From: BNXB01 sp031556375
GTDB lineage: Bacteria; Bacteroidota; Bacteroidia; Bacteroidales; Azobacteroidaceae
Assembly (NCBI GenBank): GCA_031556375.1
Contig: JAVBTA010000044.1
Location: 1 to 64,000, forward strand
Reading direction: 5' to 3'
Length of the DNA stretch: 64,000 nucleotides
The translations under genes and the position numbers were made by a program. Position 1 is the stretch's first letter. Every line of letters begins with the position of its first letter. This document shows positions 1 to 6,721 of this stretch, one piece after another. Below the pieces are notes generated by a model. It made no database searches, was not told the DNA's origin, and was given only the letters and a program-made list of their open reading frames with translations.

Positions 1-1
1 G

Positions 2-667
2 CTGATGCATAGCATCGGCATCGGTAAAGATGTTGAGTTCAAGCCGACGACCGAACAAAAAAACATACTGCAACGCGCCATCCGCGACGCTCACGACTAC
101 ATGGTCAACGGATATGCCACCACCGGCGTCCTTTGGTGGGAAGGACGGAGCTGGCTTTCCATGGCATCTGTGGAAATGACAGCAGCTAAAGCATCAGGTG
201 GCGATATGACTCTGTTGCCGGACAGGGAAATGCTCGATGACCGCGCGTTTTTGTATTACGGGGTATTCGGGCCTCTTGTAAACCCCCTTCCCAACCTGTA
301 CGTGAAAACATATTTCGACGGGGAAGGCAATGCGCTCAACGGCTCGAACACCTATAAACTGAATGTGCCTGCCAATGTACCCACCACCCAGTTCTGGTCG
401 GCTATTGCACAGGACGTCGAAACCGCCGGATTTATCCGCGAAGCGAAAAATGTGGGGGTAAACTCGTTCCAGGAACTGAAGAAAAATGCCGACGGTTCGG
501 TAGATGTGTACTTTTCGCCCAATCCGCCCAAAAGTAATGAAAGCAATTGGGTTTCGACCGCCGAAGGCAAGCCGTTCTTCGTGCTGTTCCGCAACTACGG
601 GGCTACCAAAGAAGTATTGGAAAGAAAATCGCCCTGGACACTGAACAATGTAGAGAAAGTGAAATAA
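2..667 (+). CDS. DUF1254/DUF1214 family protein, C-terminal part (5' truncated by window)
   Basis: The reading frame is open to the left edge, so only the C-terminal 221 or so residues are visible; the first in-window ATG (position 5) is unlikely to be the true start. The pattern fits the DUF1214 half of DUF1254/DUF1214 proteins: an alanine-rich segment before a DDRAFLYYGVFG-like motif, a TYFDGEGNALNGSNTY strand pair, NVPTTQFWSAIAQD, and a C-terminal VLFRNYGATKEVLERKSPW. These are typical of the family, whose biochemical role is not established. Base composition is about half G+C by eye, clearly richer than the genes that follow, which hints at horizontal acquisition. A strong hairpin terminator follows at 727-766. 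Family assignment is from recognition of the sequence; function is unknown. Confidence 0.75.
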   Translation: MMHSIGIGKDVEFKPTTEQKNILQRAIRDAHDYMVNGYATTGVLWWEGRSWLSMASVEMTAAKASGGDMTLLPDREMLDDRAFLYYGVFGPLVNPLPNLYVKTYFDGEGNALNGSNTYKLNVPANVPTTQFWSAIAQDVETAGFIREAKNVGVNSFQELKKNADGSVDVYFSPNPPKSNESNWVSTAEGKPFFVLFRNYGATKEVLERKSPWTLNNVEKVK

Positions 668-726
668 CTTATATACGATCGTCTGACTACCTGTTTGCAT
701 ACCATTGGTCAGAAGTGTTTCCACGT

Positions 727-766
727 CAAACTTAGATGAAAATCATACGATTTTCATCTAAGTTTG
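727..766 (+). terminator. Intrinsic terminator after the DUF1254 gene
   Basis: A perfect 18-bp stem (727-744 with 749-766, arm CAAACTTAGATGAAAATC) closes on a 4-nt ATAC loop and is followed by TTTTG. It lies 60 bp after the stop codon and separates this gene from the next promoter. Confidence 0.8.
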
Positions 767-852
767 TTTTGTATGAAGAAGTCACGTCAATCTAAATTCA
801 GGGAGAATCTAATTTTAGAGATATAAATCGTTAAAGGATGAGTTTTAATCCG

Positions 853-860
853 TATTTTTG
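853..860 (+). promoter_or_regulatory. -7 box for the YkvA-like gene
   Basis: TATTTTTG matches the Bacteroidetes -7 consensus TAnnTTTG, 53 bp before the ATG at 914. No convincing TTTG -33 box is placed 19-21 bp upstream, so this is a half-match. Confidence 0.4.
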
Positions 861-913
861 CAAAAGTTTATATCATAAAACCATATGCGGTCATCGCGCT
901 GAAGAAATTGAAA

Positions 914-1303
914 ATGTTTGATAAACTGCGACATAAAGCCAATGAATTAAAGAAAGGTATTACAACGTTAAGTGTTGCCCTGAAACACAAGCGCACGCCT
1001 TGGTACGCAAAAGGAGTATTGTTTCTTGTCGTTTCGTACGCCCTTAGCCCGATAGACCTGATTCCCGATTTTATCCCGGTATTGGGTTTATTGGATGACT
1101 TGTTGCTATTACCCTTAGGAATTATGCTTGGAATAAAACTGATTCCGAAAGATGTTTGGCAGGAATGTCAGCAGATAACTGAAAACCTAAGTATTTCAAA
1201 TAAGAAAAATTGGTTTGTCGGCGGACTGATAATCCTGGCTTGGATAATTCTGCTCGTTGTTGTAGCAAATATTTTCTATGGAATATATTCCAAAAAACTG
1301 TAA
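914..1303 (+). CDS. YkvA-like DUF1232 small membrane protein
   Basis: A 129-residue protein with the DUF1232 core: TPWYAKGVLFLVVSYALSPIDLIPDFIPVLG, that is, the SPIDLIPDFIP signature flanked by a hydrophobic helix (about residues 37-52) and a LDDLLLLPLGIMLG helix. A third strongly hydrophobic segment near the C terminus (about residues 100-120) suggests anchoring in the inner membrane. The frame can begin at a TTG (908) or the ATG at 914; I prefer the ATG. Members are found across bacteria, with no agreed biochemical activity. The next gene starts 16 bp downstream, so the two may be cotranscribed. Confidence 0.85.
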   Translation: MFDKLRHKANELKKGITTLSVALKHKRTPWYAKGVLFLVVSYALSPIDLIPDFIPVLGLLDDLLLLPLGIMLGIKLIPKDVWQECQQITENLSISNKKNWFVGGLIILAWIILLVVVANIFYGIYSKKL

Positions 1304-1319
1304 TCTAAAAAATGATAAA

Positions 1320-1694
1320 ATGAATATGGACACTATAAATGAATATATTGCAGGTTTTCCTGAAGAAATTCAACCCATTTTAGAGCTCGTCAGGAATACC
1401 ATCAAAAAAGCAGCGCCAGAAGCGGAAGAGTGTATCAGTTGGAGAATGCCAACTTTCAAACAAAATGGGAATATCGTTCATTTTGCCGGTCATAAAAATC
1501 ATATTGGTCTTTATCCCGGTGTATCCGGAATTGAAACATTCAAGGATGAATTGTCTGATTATAAAACTTCAAAAGGGGCCATACAATTCCCATTAAATAA
1601 ACCTATGCCTTTAAAATTGATTACTAAAATTGTAAAATACAGAGTCATCGAAAATAAGAAAATGGCTGAAACAAAAGGTAGGATCAAAAAATAA
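1320..1694 (+). CDS. DUF1801 (YdhG/Fra-like) protein
   Basis: A 124-residue cytoplasmic protein with the DUF1801 pattern: MDTINEYIAGFPEEIQPILE, then APEAEECISWRMPTFKQNGNIVHFAGHKNHIGLYPG, and a C-terminal SKGAIQFPLNKPMP. Bacillus YdhG/Fra of this family has been proposed as a frataxin-like iron chaperone; whether that applies here is unknown. The frame extends up to 1278, overlapping the preceding gene, but the domain begins at the ATG at 1320 or the ATG at 1326, so I set the start at 1320. It is convergent with the YgbA-like gene 9 bp downstream. Confidence 0.85.
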   Translation: MNMDTINEYIAGFPEEIQPILELVRNTIKKAAPEAEECISWRMPTFKQNGNIVHFAGHKNHIGLYPGVSGIETFKDELSDYKTSKGAIQFPLNKPMPLKLITKIVKYRVIENKKMAETKGRIKK

Positions 1695-1703
1695 AATATC
1701 TCA

Positions 1704-2000
1704 TCATTTCATTGTCTTCCACAGATGTACGACCGCATCTACCGGGTGCAACAATAACATTCGTGGACCGGCAAACCGCATCACCTCCTGGATCCTTTTA
1801 CGATAATCAAGCTTATAACAATGAACTGTACAATTCTTACAGGCAGGTTTTCTTTCTCCGAACAGACAATGTTCCAAGCGCCTATGCGCATAGTCTTCTA
1901 ATTGTAAGCAATCCGGACAAAGCGAAATTTGCTGTCCGTGTTTGGAACGGCAGTAAATACGGATCATTTTGGATACTGTACTCTTTTCTGAGTTGTTCAT
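1704..2000 (-). CDS. YgbA-like (nitrous oxide-stimulated promoter family) cysteine-rich protein
   Basis: A 98-residue protein on the minus strand. Visible signature: M-I-x-I-Y-C-x-x-x-H-G, then CPDCLQLEDYAHRRLEHCLFGE-KPACKNCTVHCYK and a C-terminal QEVMRFAGPRMLLLHP. The cluster of seven cysteines with CxxC and CxxCxxxC spacing is the hallmark of the YgbA_NO family, and suggests metal or Fe-S binding. E. coli ygbA is induced by nitrosative stress. The frame extends 12 nt further to a TTG at 2012, but the ATG at 2000 is the better start. A -7-like TAAATTTG on the minus strand (2017-2010) sits almost on this ATG, so the message may be nearly leaderless. Divergent from the two-component operon. 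Confidence 0.8.
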   Translation of the reverse strand: MNNSEKSTVSKMIRIYCRSKHGQQISLCPDCLQLEDYAHRRLEHCLFGERKPACKNCTVHCYKLDYRKRIQEVMRFAGPRMLLLHPVDAVVHLWKTMK

Positions 2001-2009
2001 TCGTAGATG

Positions 2010-2017
2010 CAAATTTA
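2010..2017 (-). promoter_or_regulatory. Possible -7 box for the YgbA-like gene
   Basis: CAAATTTA on the plus strand reads TAAATTTG on the minus strand, matching TAnnTTTG. It ends 10 bp from the ATG at 2000, leaving almost no leader. No -33 box seen. Confidence 0.3.
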
Positions 2018-2054
2018 CAGTTTAAATTGATTTATGTATATAGATATTAGAACA

Positions 2055-2089
2055 TTTCAGTCGTTTTTCAGTTTTTGTCCGTATCTTTG
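2055..2089 (+). promoter_or_regulatory. Direct-repeat operator plus -7 box for the response-regulator operon
   Basis: Two TTTCAG half-sites at 2055-2060 and 2066-2071 lie 11 bp apart, one helical turn, as expected for tandem OmpR/PhoB-family monomers. Exactly 10 bp further is the -7 box TATCTTTG (2082-2089). The same geometry recurs at 4060-4094 before the PepSY-like gene. The repeats cover the -33 position, suggesting activation by the encoded regulator. Confidence 0.6.
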
Positions 2090-2104
2090 AAAAAAGCAAT
2101 ACGA

Positions 2105-2788
2105 ATGAAAATACTGATTGTAGAAGATGAACCTGCGTTACGGGAAATCATGCAGGAGTTCCTCGTACAGGAACGTTATGTAACGGAAACAGCAGCAACA
2201 TTTCGCGAAGCGCTACAGAAGATATCGCTTTACGATTATGAATGCATTTTGATCGACATCATGCTTCCTGACGGTAACGGACTTACACTATTACAGGAGC
2301 TCAAGAAAATAAATAAACAGAAAAACGTCATCATCATCTCGGCCAAAGACTCTGTGGAAGATAAAGTCGCAGGCTTGGAATTAGGTGCCGATGATTATCT
2401 ATCTAAACCTTTCCATTTGTCGGAACTCGGCGCTCGCATTAAAAGTCTAATCCGGCGTAACCTCCGGCAAGGGGAAACAGCTATTAAAATTGGCAACGTG
2501 ACGGTTATCCCTGACACATTCGAGGTATATATCGACCGGCAGCCACTCGAACTGAACCGCAAAGAATACGATATCCTACATTACTTCATCGACCGTCCAA
2601 ATCGTGTAGTAGACAAAGTCACGTTAGCCGAAGCCGTATGGGGTGACCATATAGACCAGGTAGATAACTATGATTTTATTTACGCACAGATTAAAAATTT
2701 GCGTAAAAAGATGAACGAGGCCGGTGCAGGCATTGAAATCAAAGCGGTATATGGTTTTGGGTATAAACTTTCTGAAGAAGACATATGA
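2105..2788 (+). CDS. OmpR/PhoB-family response regulator
   Basis: A 227-residue DNA-binding response regulator. Receiver domain about residues 1-117: acidic pocket VEDE at the N terminus, phospho-acceptor Asp51 in LIDIMLPDGNG, conserved Ser/Lys in IIISAKDS, and DDYLSKPF. Winged-helix output domain about residues 130-227 with LNRKEYDILHYFI and the wing YGFGYKL. The upstream TTG (2075) would add ten residues that are not part of the domain, so the start is the ATG at 2105. It overlaps the histidine kinase gene by 4 bp (ATGA), so the two are translationally coupled. The tandem TTTCAG repeats upstream suggest autoregulation. Confidence 0.95.
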   Translation: MKILIVEDEPALREIMQEFLVQERYVTETAATFREALQKISLYDYECILIDIMLPDGNGLTLLQELKKINKQKNVIIISAKDSVEDKVAGLELGADDYLSKPFHLSELGARIKSLIRRNLRQGETAIKIGNVTVIPDTFEVYIDRQPLELNRKEYDILHYFIDRPNRVVDKVTLAEAVWGDHIDQVDNYDFIYAQIKNLRKKMNEAGAGIEIKAVYGFGYKLSEEDI

Positions 2789-4059
2789 AACTAGCCTATC
2801 GCATAACTTCGCGTATATCTCTTGTGCTATTGATATTGATGACTGCTTGGGCAACATTGTTCTACCTTATTATTATAGAAGAAATCAACGACGAAACCGA
2901 CGATTCACTCGAAGATTATTCGGAAAATATTATCACCCGCTCATTGGCAGGTGAACCTTTGCCTTCAGAAGATAACGGCACAAATAACAGTTACCACATA
3001 TCGGAAGTAACAGCTAACTATGCCTCACAACATCCGGTCATCCGTTATTATGATGAAATGGTATATATTAATTCGAAAAACGAAACTGAGCCGGCGAGAA
3101 TTCTTAAAACGATTTTCAGCGATTCGAAAAACAAATATTACGAGTTAACAGTTTCTATTCCCACCATTGAAAAATCGGATCTGCAAAAAGCTATCCTTTA
3201 CTGGATTATCTTTCTCTACTTAGGCTTGCTGGTTGTTATCATCGGGTTGAACTGGTTGATACTGCAACGCAATTTTAAACCATTATATAAGTTGTTACAT
3301 TGGTTAGACGGTTTCAGAGTAGAAAAGAAATTCACTGAACCCGACATTGACACGAAAACCACTGAGTTCCGCAAATTGAATGAGGCTATTACCCGCAGTG
3401 CACGACGAAACATTGAAACTTACGAACAACAAAAATCGTTTATCGGTAATGCTTCGCACGAATTACAAACACCGTTGGCAGCCTGTCTCAACCGCTTGGA
3501 AATGCTGGCTAACGATCCACAGCTAACCGAAAAACAGATGGACGAAATCCTGAAAACGAGGCAATCACTTGACTATGCCGTCAAACTTAACAAAACATTA
3601 TTGTTGCTTACCAAAATTGAGAACAATCAATTCCCGGGCAAAAAAGAAGTGCTGGTAAACGATTTGATTAAAAAACTAGCAGATGATTATTCGGAAGTAT
3701 ATGTCGGCAAAAACATTTCAGTATCAATAGAGGAAAAAAATATGCTAAAAATCGATATGAACGAAACCCTGGCATCTGTCCTATTCGGCAACCTGCTAAA
3801 GAATGCCTTTATTCATAATAGTCCCGAAGGTGAAATCCGGATTCATATCTCCGGGAAAAATATTTCCGTCGCCAATACAAGAACGGCAAAACCTTTGAAT
3901 ACCGATGTTATCTTCGATCGTTTCTATCAGGAAACAAAAAAAGAAAGTTCAACCGGATTGGGACTGGCTCTAGTTAAATCCGTTTGTAATCTATACGGAA
4001 TAAGTATTCATTACCTATTTTCAGAAGAAAAACATATTTTTTCACTTTTTTTCCCCTGA
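2785..4059 (+). CDS. Sensor histidine kinase
   Basis: A 424-residue inner-membrane kinase, partner of the preceding regulator. TM1 about residues 11-30, a periplasmic sensor loop of roughly 105 residues, TM2 about 137-161, then a short linker without a clear HAMP domain. HisKA: FIGNASHELQTPLAAC with phospho-acceptor His225. HATPase_c: N box NLLKNAFIHN and G2 box STGLGLALVKSV. The catalytic domain is compact and stops shortly after the G2 box, which is usual for this subfamily. The neighbouring PepSY-like protein with its matching operator is a likely output and possibly a ligand or modulator; that link is inference. Confidence 0.95.
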   Translation: MKLAYRITSRISLVLLILMTAWATLFYLIIIEEINDETDDSLEDYSENIITRSLAGEPLPSEDNGTNNSYHISEVTANYASQHPVIRYYDEMVYINSKNETEPARILKTIFSDSKNKYYELTVSIPTIEKSDLQKAILYWIIFLYLGLLVVIIGLNWLILQRNFKPLYKLLHWLDGFRVEKKFTEPDIDTKTTEFRKLNEAITRSARRNIETYEQQKSFIGNASHELQTPLAACLNRLEMLANDPQLTEKQMDEILKTRQSLDYAVKLNKTLLLLTKIENNQFPGKKEVLVNDLIKKLADDYSEVYVGKNISVSIEEKNMLKIDMNETLASVLFGNLLKNAFIHNSPEGEIRIHISGKNISVANTRTAKPLNTDVIFDRFYQETKKESSTGLGLALVKSVCNLYGISIHYLFSEEKHIFSLFFP

Positions 4060-4094
4060 TTTCAACTTCTTTTCAGTTTTGTATCGGAACTTTG
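4060..4094 (+). promoter_or_regulatory. Direct-repeat operator plus -7-like box for the PepSY-like gene
   Basis: TTTCAA (4060-4065) and TTTCAG (4071-4076) are 11 bp apart and are followed after exactly 10 bp by GAACTTTG (4087-4094), one mismatch from TAnnTTTG. Spacing is identical to the element at 2055-2089, so both are probably bound by the same response regulator. Confidence 0.6.
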
Positions 4095-4119
4095 TTGCAT
4101 AAAACTTAAAATATAAATT

Positions 4120-4557
4120 ATGAAACGAATTATTTTATCACTGTCCATCCTCATTATGACCGTTAGTATGTCATTCGCAGACAACGACAAACCGATTACA
4201 GTAGACCAACTGCCTGTCAGCGCCAAACAATTTATTCAAAAACATTTCCCTGACACAAAAGTTTCTTTCGCCAAGATGGAGAAAGAAATGTTTGACAAGA
4301 GTTACGAAGTAGTCTTCACTGATGGTAATAAAGTCGAATTCGACAGCAAAGGAGAATGGAAGGATATCAATTGTAAGTTTACTCAAGTCCCGGAAGAAAT
4401 TGTACCACAACAAATTAAGAACTATATTGTCGCAAACTACAAGGATACCATAATTGTAGAAATCGACCGTGACAAGCGTGATTACGAGGTGAAGTTAAAC
4501 AATGGCCTTGAACTAAAATTCGATTTAAAGTTCAACCTGAAAGAAATAGATAACTAA
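4120..4557 (+). CDS. Secreted PepSY-like (DUF2874) domain protein
   Basis: A 145-residue protein with a signal peptide (cleavage near MSFA-DND, residues 1-21) followed by two tandem repeats of the PepSY-like fold: ITVDQLPVSAKQFIQKHFPDTKV ... YEVVFTDGNKVEFDSKGEW, then VPQQIKNYIVANYKD ... YEVKLNNGLELKFD. This alternation of an amphipathic helix and a beta-hairpin is typical of the Bacteroidetes periplasmic PepSY_like family, proposed to bind or inhibit other envelope proteins. The gene follows the kinase by 60 bp and has its own promoter with the TTTCAG tandem operator, so it is likely a direct target of the two-component system. Confidence 0.88.
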   Translation: MKRIILSLSILIMTVSMSFADNDKPITVDQLPVSAKQFIQKHFPDTKVSFAKMEKEMFDKSYEVVFTDGNKVEFDSKGEWKDINCKFTQVPEEIVPQQIKNYIVANYKDTIIVEIDRDKRDYEVKLNNGLELKFDLKFNLKEIDN

Positions 4558-4573
4558 ACTTATGAAATTATCC

Positions 4574-5056
4574 TTACCGCCTTTCTCTGTCTTTCACCAA
4601 GGATTTATAATTTCGCACTAAACGATCATAAGCAATATATGTAGCAAATGATTGTATTATAGAATAGTCCATTTTGTCTATCGCAAAAACCGGATGAGAC
4701 ATCAATGACGCCAGGGTAAATACGATGATAGCAACAAAATAAATTGCAATCAGAACAAGACGTATCTTTTTCTGATCAATCTCTATCTGTTCACCACTTA
4801 CCGACTTATTAAAAAATATGCGATTTACCAATTGCCCTATTCGTTTACCCCACGTTGTAAGGATAATTGCCGTCGACGTCGAAACGATGTAAATAGTAGC
4901 CGGCAAAGAAAAGCAAATACCCAATACCCACGACGGGATAAAAATAAAAAACAGATAAACAAATAATATGACTAGTAGATAAACAAGGACAAACGTTTTT
5001 TGCCTCAACAAAAACATCTTCAATCTTGATAAGTATTTATCAATTCTTGCTTCCAT
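4574..5056 (-). CDS. Small multi-pass membrane protein, unknown
   Basis: I do not recognise this family. The 160-residue product has a basic N-terminal segment, hydrophobic helices at about residues 23-45, 46-68 and 98-121, a charged cytoplasmic-looking stretch between them (RIGQLVNRIFFNKSVSGEQIEIDQKK), and a basic C-terminal tail (KSLVKDRERR). It starts 7 bp after the stop of the RteC-like gene, and the two are almost certainly cotranscribed. The tight pairing suggests the membrane protein and the RteC-like protein act together, but no function can be assigned. Confidence 0.75.
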   Translation of the reverse strand: MEARIDKYLSRLKMFLLRQKTFVLVYLLVILFVYLFFIFIPSWVLGICFSLPATIYIVSTSTAIILTTWGKRIGQLVNRIFFNKSVSGEQIEIDQKKIRLVLIAIYFVAIIVFTLASLMSHPVFAIDKMDYSIIQSFATYIAYDRLVRNYKSLVKDRERR

Positions 5057-5063
5057 TATCTTA

Positions 5064-5642
5064 TTAACTCATTTCCATCCCCAGAGTCTTGAGTTCCGAA
5101 TTCAGATAATTTTGTATTTGTTCACTGGCAAGTATTTTAGCCAATTTAAAATCACAATTAGTCGAAAAGCAGGGATCATGTTCGAAGTAAATACTCTCAA
5201 GATTCTCCAAAACATCTTTCATTCCATACAAAATTCGCGTTTTTCTCAAGAAATAAAATCGATCCAGATAAGTATTCCCTAACCTGTAATACTGATGAAA
5301 TCCTGAATTTTCATTCAAGAAATTATTCACTCTATTCAATTCCAGTTTTAGATAGTCTATTTGCATATCTTCCATCGCCAAAGGCCGATTCATTTCAATA
5401 TCATAGACCTTACAATAATATATTTGATTATAGAATACTTTTGGTTTTATTTCCTTGAAAAAGAAAATCTCCTCACTTTCACTACGGAATTTATACTTGA
5501 ATGCAAAAGCTTTCATACGAGTAAAAGCATCCATCAATATACTTGTTGCATCCTGCGCTTTATCCTGAATACAAATTTCACTTTTTTCAATATTATGGAG
5601 AGCTTCTTCAATTTCTTTTAACAGTAACACAAACTGTTCCAT
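5064..5642 (-). CDS. RteC-like protein lacking the C-terminal DNA-binding part
   Basis: A 192-residue protein resembling the N-terminal domain of RteC, the regulator of excision in CTnDOT-type conjugative transposons. Recognisable features: EEIFFFKEIKPKVFYNQIYY, VYDIEMNRP, FHQYYRLGNTYLDRFYFLR, and FSTNCDFKLAKILASEQIQNYL. RteC proteins normally continue for many more residues with a winged-helix region containing a W-x-x-SK-x-x-LIELIYAL motif. Here the frame stops right after the N-terminal domain, and no continuation exists in the other frames of the following membrane-protein gene. No conjugative transposon genes are seen nearby. It may be a domesticated or specialised RteC-domain protein working with its membrane neighbour. 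Confidence 0.7.
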   Translation of the reverse strand: MEQFVLLLKEIEEALHNIEKSEICIQDKAQDATSILMDAFTRMKAFAFKYKFRSESEEIFFFKEIKPKVFYNQIYYCKVYDIEMNRPLAMEDMQIDYLKLELNRVNNFLNENSGFHQYYRLGNTYLDRFYFLRKTRILYGMKDVLENLESIYFEHDPCFSTNCDFKLAKILASEQIQNYLNSELKTLGMEMS

Positions 5643-5740
5643 TTTTTGAATAAATTAAGGGTAAAATTCCAAAACCAATTATCGCTATTGATTCATTGTT
5701 GTTTTTCTTTTTTAATTTAAGCTATTCGCAGTTTATTACA

Positions 5741-6307
5741 CTATATATCAGGACGATCCAATCCTTTTATGATATTATTCCAATTAACGGTAAAATGTTG
5801 TATTATTTTTTCTTCATCATATATTAATGTCCCGGAAGCTACAAATAACGCTAATCCAAAAACAAATATCCATCCATTAATCACCATTTCTTTTATTTTT
5901 TGCTCCGAAATACTAAAATGACTCAACTCTTGTTGTAAAACACGTAGAGCATAACCATCAGGAACCAAACTATCTAAACTCTTACCTAACATATTTCCAT
6001 AATAGAAAACCTGGAATAGTATTGGATCTACATAAGCTGCATGAATATAACCCAATCCCAGGTCAAGAAATGGATGACCCGTTTTTTTATAGCTAAATAT
6101 ATGATGGTTTAATTCTTCTTCTATCTTTTTCGCAAGCTCCTGCTTCAAGCCTTCCATATTAACATAAGCATTATATATCGGCCGAACAGAAGAGCCTATC
6201 TGCCTGGCCACATTCCTGGCAGACAACGCATTAAGGCCATTTTCACGGACAATACTAAAAGCCGCATCCAGAATAACTTCTTTAGTAAGTACACTTACCT
6301 TTGGCAT
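5741..6307 (-). CDS. TetR/AcrR-family transcriptional regulator
   Basis: A 188-residue regulator. The N-terminal helix-turn-helix is clear: TKEVILDAAFSIVRENGLNALSARNVARQIGSSVRPIYNAY (about residues 8-50), matching the TetR signature. The ligand-binding C-terminal domain is diverged, with HPFLDLGLGYIHAAYVDPILFQVFYYG typical of TetR_C families. The frame extends upstream to 6358, but the ATG at 6307 begins the domain and leaves the palindrome at 6326-6349 in the leader, so I choose it. No efflux gene is adjacent; the divergent region holds the structured element. Autoregulation is likely. Confidence 0.88.
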   Translation of the reverse strand: MPKVSVLTKEVILDAAFSIVRENGLNALSARNVARQIGSSVRPIYNAYVNMEGLKQELAKKIEEELNHHIFSYKKTGHPFLDLGLGYIHAAYVDPILFQVFYYGNMLGKSLDSLVPDGYALRVLQQELSHFSISEQKIKEMVINGWIFVFGLALFVASGTLIYDEEKIIQHFTVNWNNIIKGLDRPDI

Positions 6308-6325
6308 ATAACAATATCTTTTAAA

Positions 6326-6349
6326 AACGTATGTTGCGCAACGCATGTT
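6326..6349. promoter_or_regulatory. Palindromic operator of the TetR-family gene
   Basis: A 24-bp imperfect palindrome centred on TTGCGCAA (6334-6341, arms AACGTATG and CGCATGTT). It lies between a minus-strand -7 box TAACTTTG (6363-6356) and the ATG at 6307, covering the expected transcription start. Position and symmetry fit a TetR autorepression site. Confidence 0.6.
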
Positions 6350-6355
6350 ACGACG

Positions 6356-6363
6356 CAAAGTTA
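6356..6363 (-). promoter_or_regulatory. -7 box of the TetR-family gene
   Basis: CAAAGTTA on plus reads TAACTTTG on minus, an exact TAnnTTTG match, directly upstream of the palindrome. Confidence 0.5.
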
Positions 6364-6376
6364 AGTTATTTTTTTT

Positions 6377-6409
6377 TGTTGAAAAAAGATTTCATATTTT
6401 TTTTCAACA
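6377..6409. repeat. 11-bp perfect inverted repeat
   Basis: TGTTGAAAAAA (6377-6387) and TTTTTTCAACA (6399-6409) are separated by 11 bp. It lies upstream of the TetR promoter and before the promoter of the structured element. It could be an operator for a second regulator or a weak hairpin. Confidence 0.4.
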
Positions 6410-6448
6410 TCAAGTATTTCTTTCCTTTTTTTATTTGAATTTAAGTAT

Positions 6449-6640
6449 TATCTTTGTTGTTCACATATAACATAGAAAACCCTCTCAGGTTAATATCTGA
6501 GAGAATAAAGTCCGGGCTTGAGAAAGTCTGGACTTTTATGAATAAGTTATGCTGCCATTAGGCTTGCACCCAGGTTAAGACATCTTCACCCAGATAAGAG
6601 TTCTCAAGGTAAGGATTATCTGAGAGAATCATATCTGTTC
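6449..6640 (+). ncRNA. Candidate structured RNA or leader in the TetR-DUF1080 intergenic region
   Basis: A -7 box TATCTTTG (6449-6456) is followed by two consecutive hairpins: A, CTCTCAG/CTGAGAG (6482-6503, 8-nt loop); B, a 13-bp stem 6507-6519 with 6524-6536 closed by a GAGA tetraloop. About 120 nt further a second copy of TATCTGAGAGAAT occurs (near 6617-6629) that can also pair with the 5' arm of hairpin A, so alternative folds are possible. The stretch has no credible coding frame. I cannot match it to a named RNA family. It could be a free small RNA or a long leader for the DUF1080 gene at 6722. Confidence 0.4.
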
Positions 6641-6684
6641 ATACTTTGTGCCCTCCTCAAATACAATAATTCCGATTTTATTTC

Positions 6685-6692
6685 TAAATTTG
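6685..6692 (+). promoter_or_regulatory. -7 box of the DUF1080 gene
   Basis: TAAATTTG matches TAnnTTTG and lies 29 bp before the ATG at 6722. Confidence 0.45.
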
Positions 6693-6721
6693 CAGCCTTA
6701 CGACAATAAATTAAAATAAGA

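Noticed and set aside
194..724. Antisense frame of 176 codons across the DUF1254 gene
   Set aside because: Lies within a recognisable gene on the other strand and crosses its terminator region; no domain.
5064..5642. Evidence for an integrated conjugative transposon because of the RteC-like gene
   Set aside because: No tra, mob, integrase or attachment repeats in the window; a single RteC-like domain is insufficient.
6449..6640. Assignment of the structured element to 6S RNA, 4.5S RNA or a named riboswitch
   Set aside because: The two hairpins in the 5' half do not fit the 6S fold, the SRP motif is absent, and no aptamer core is recognised.
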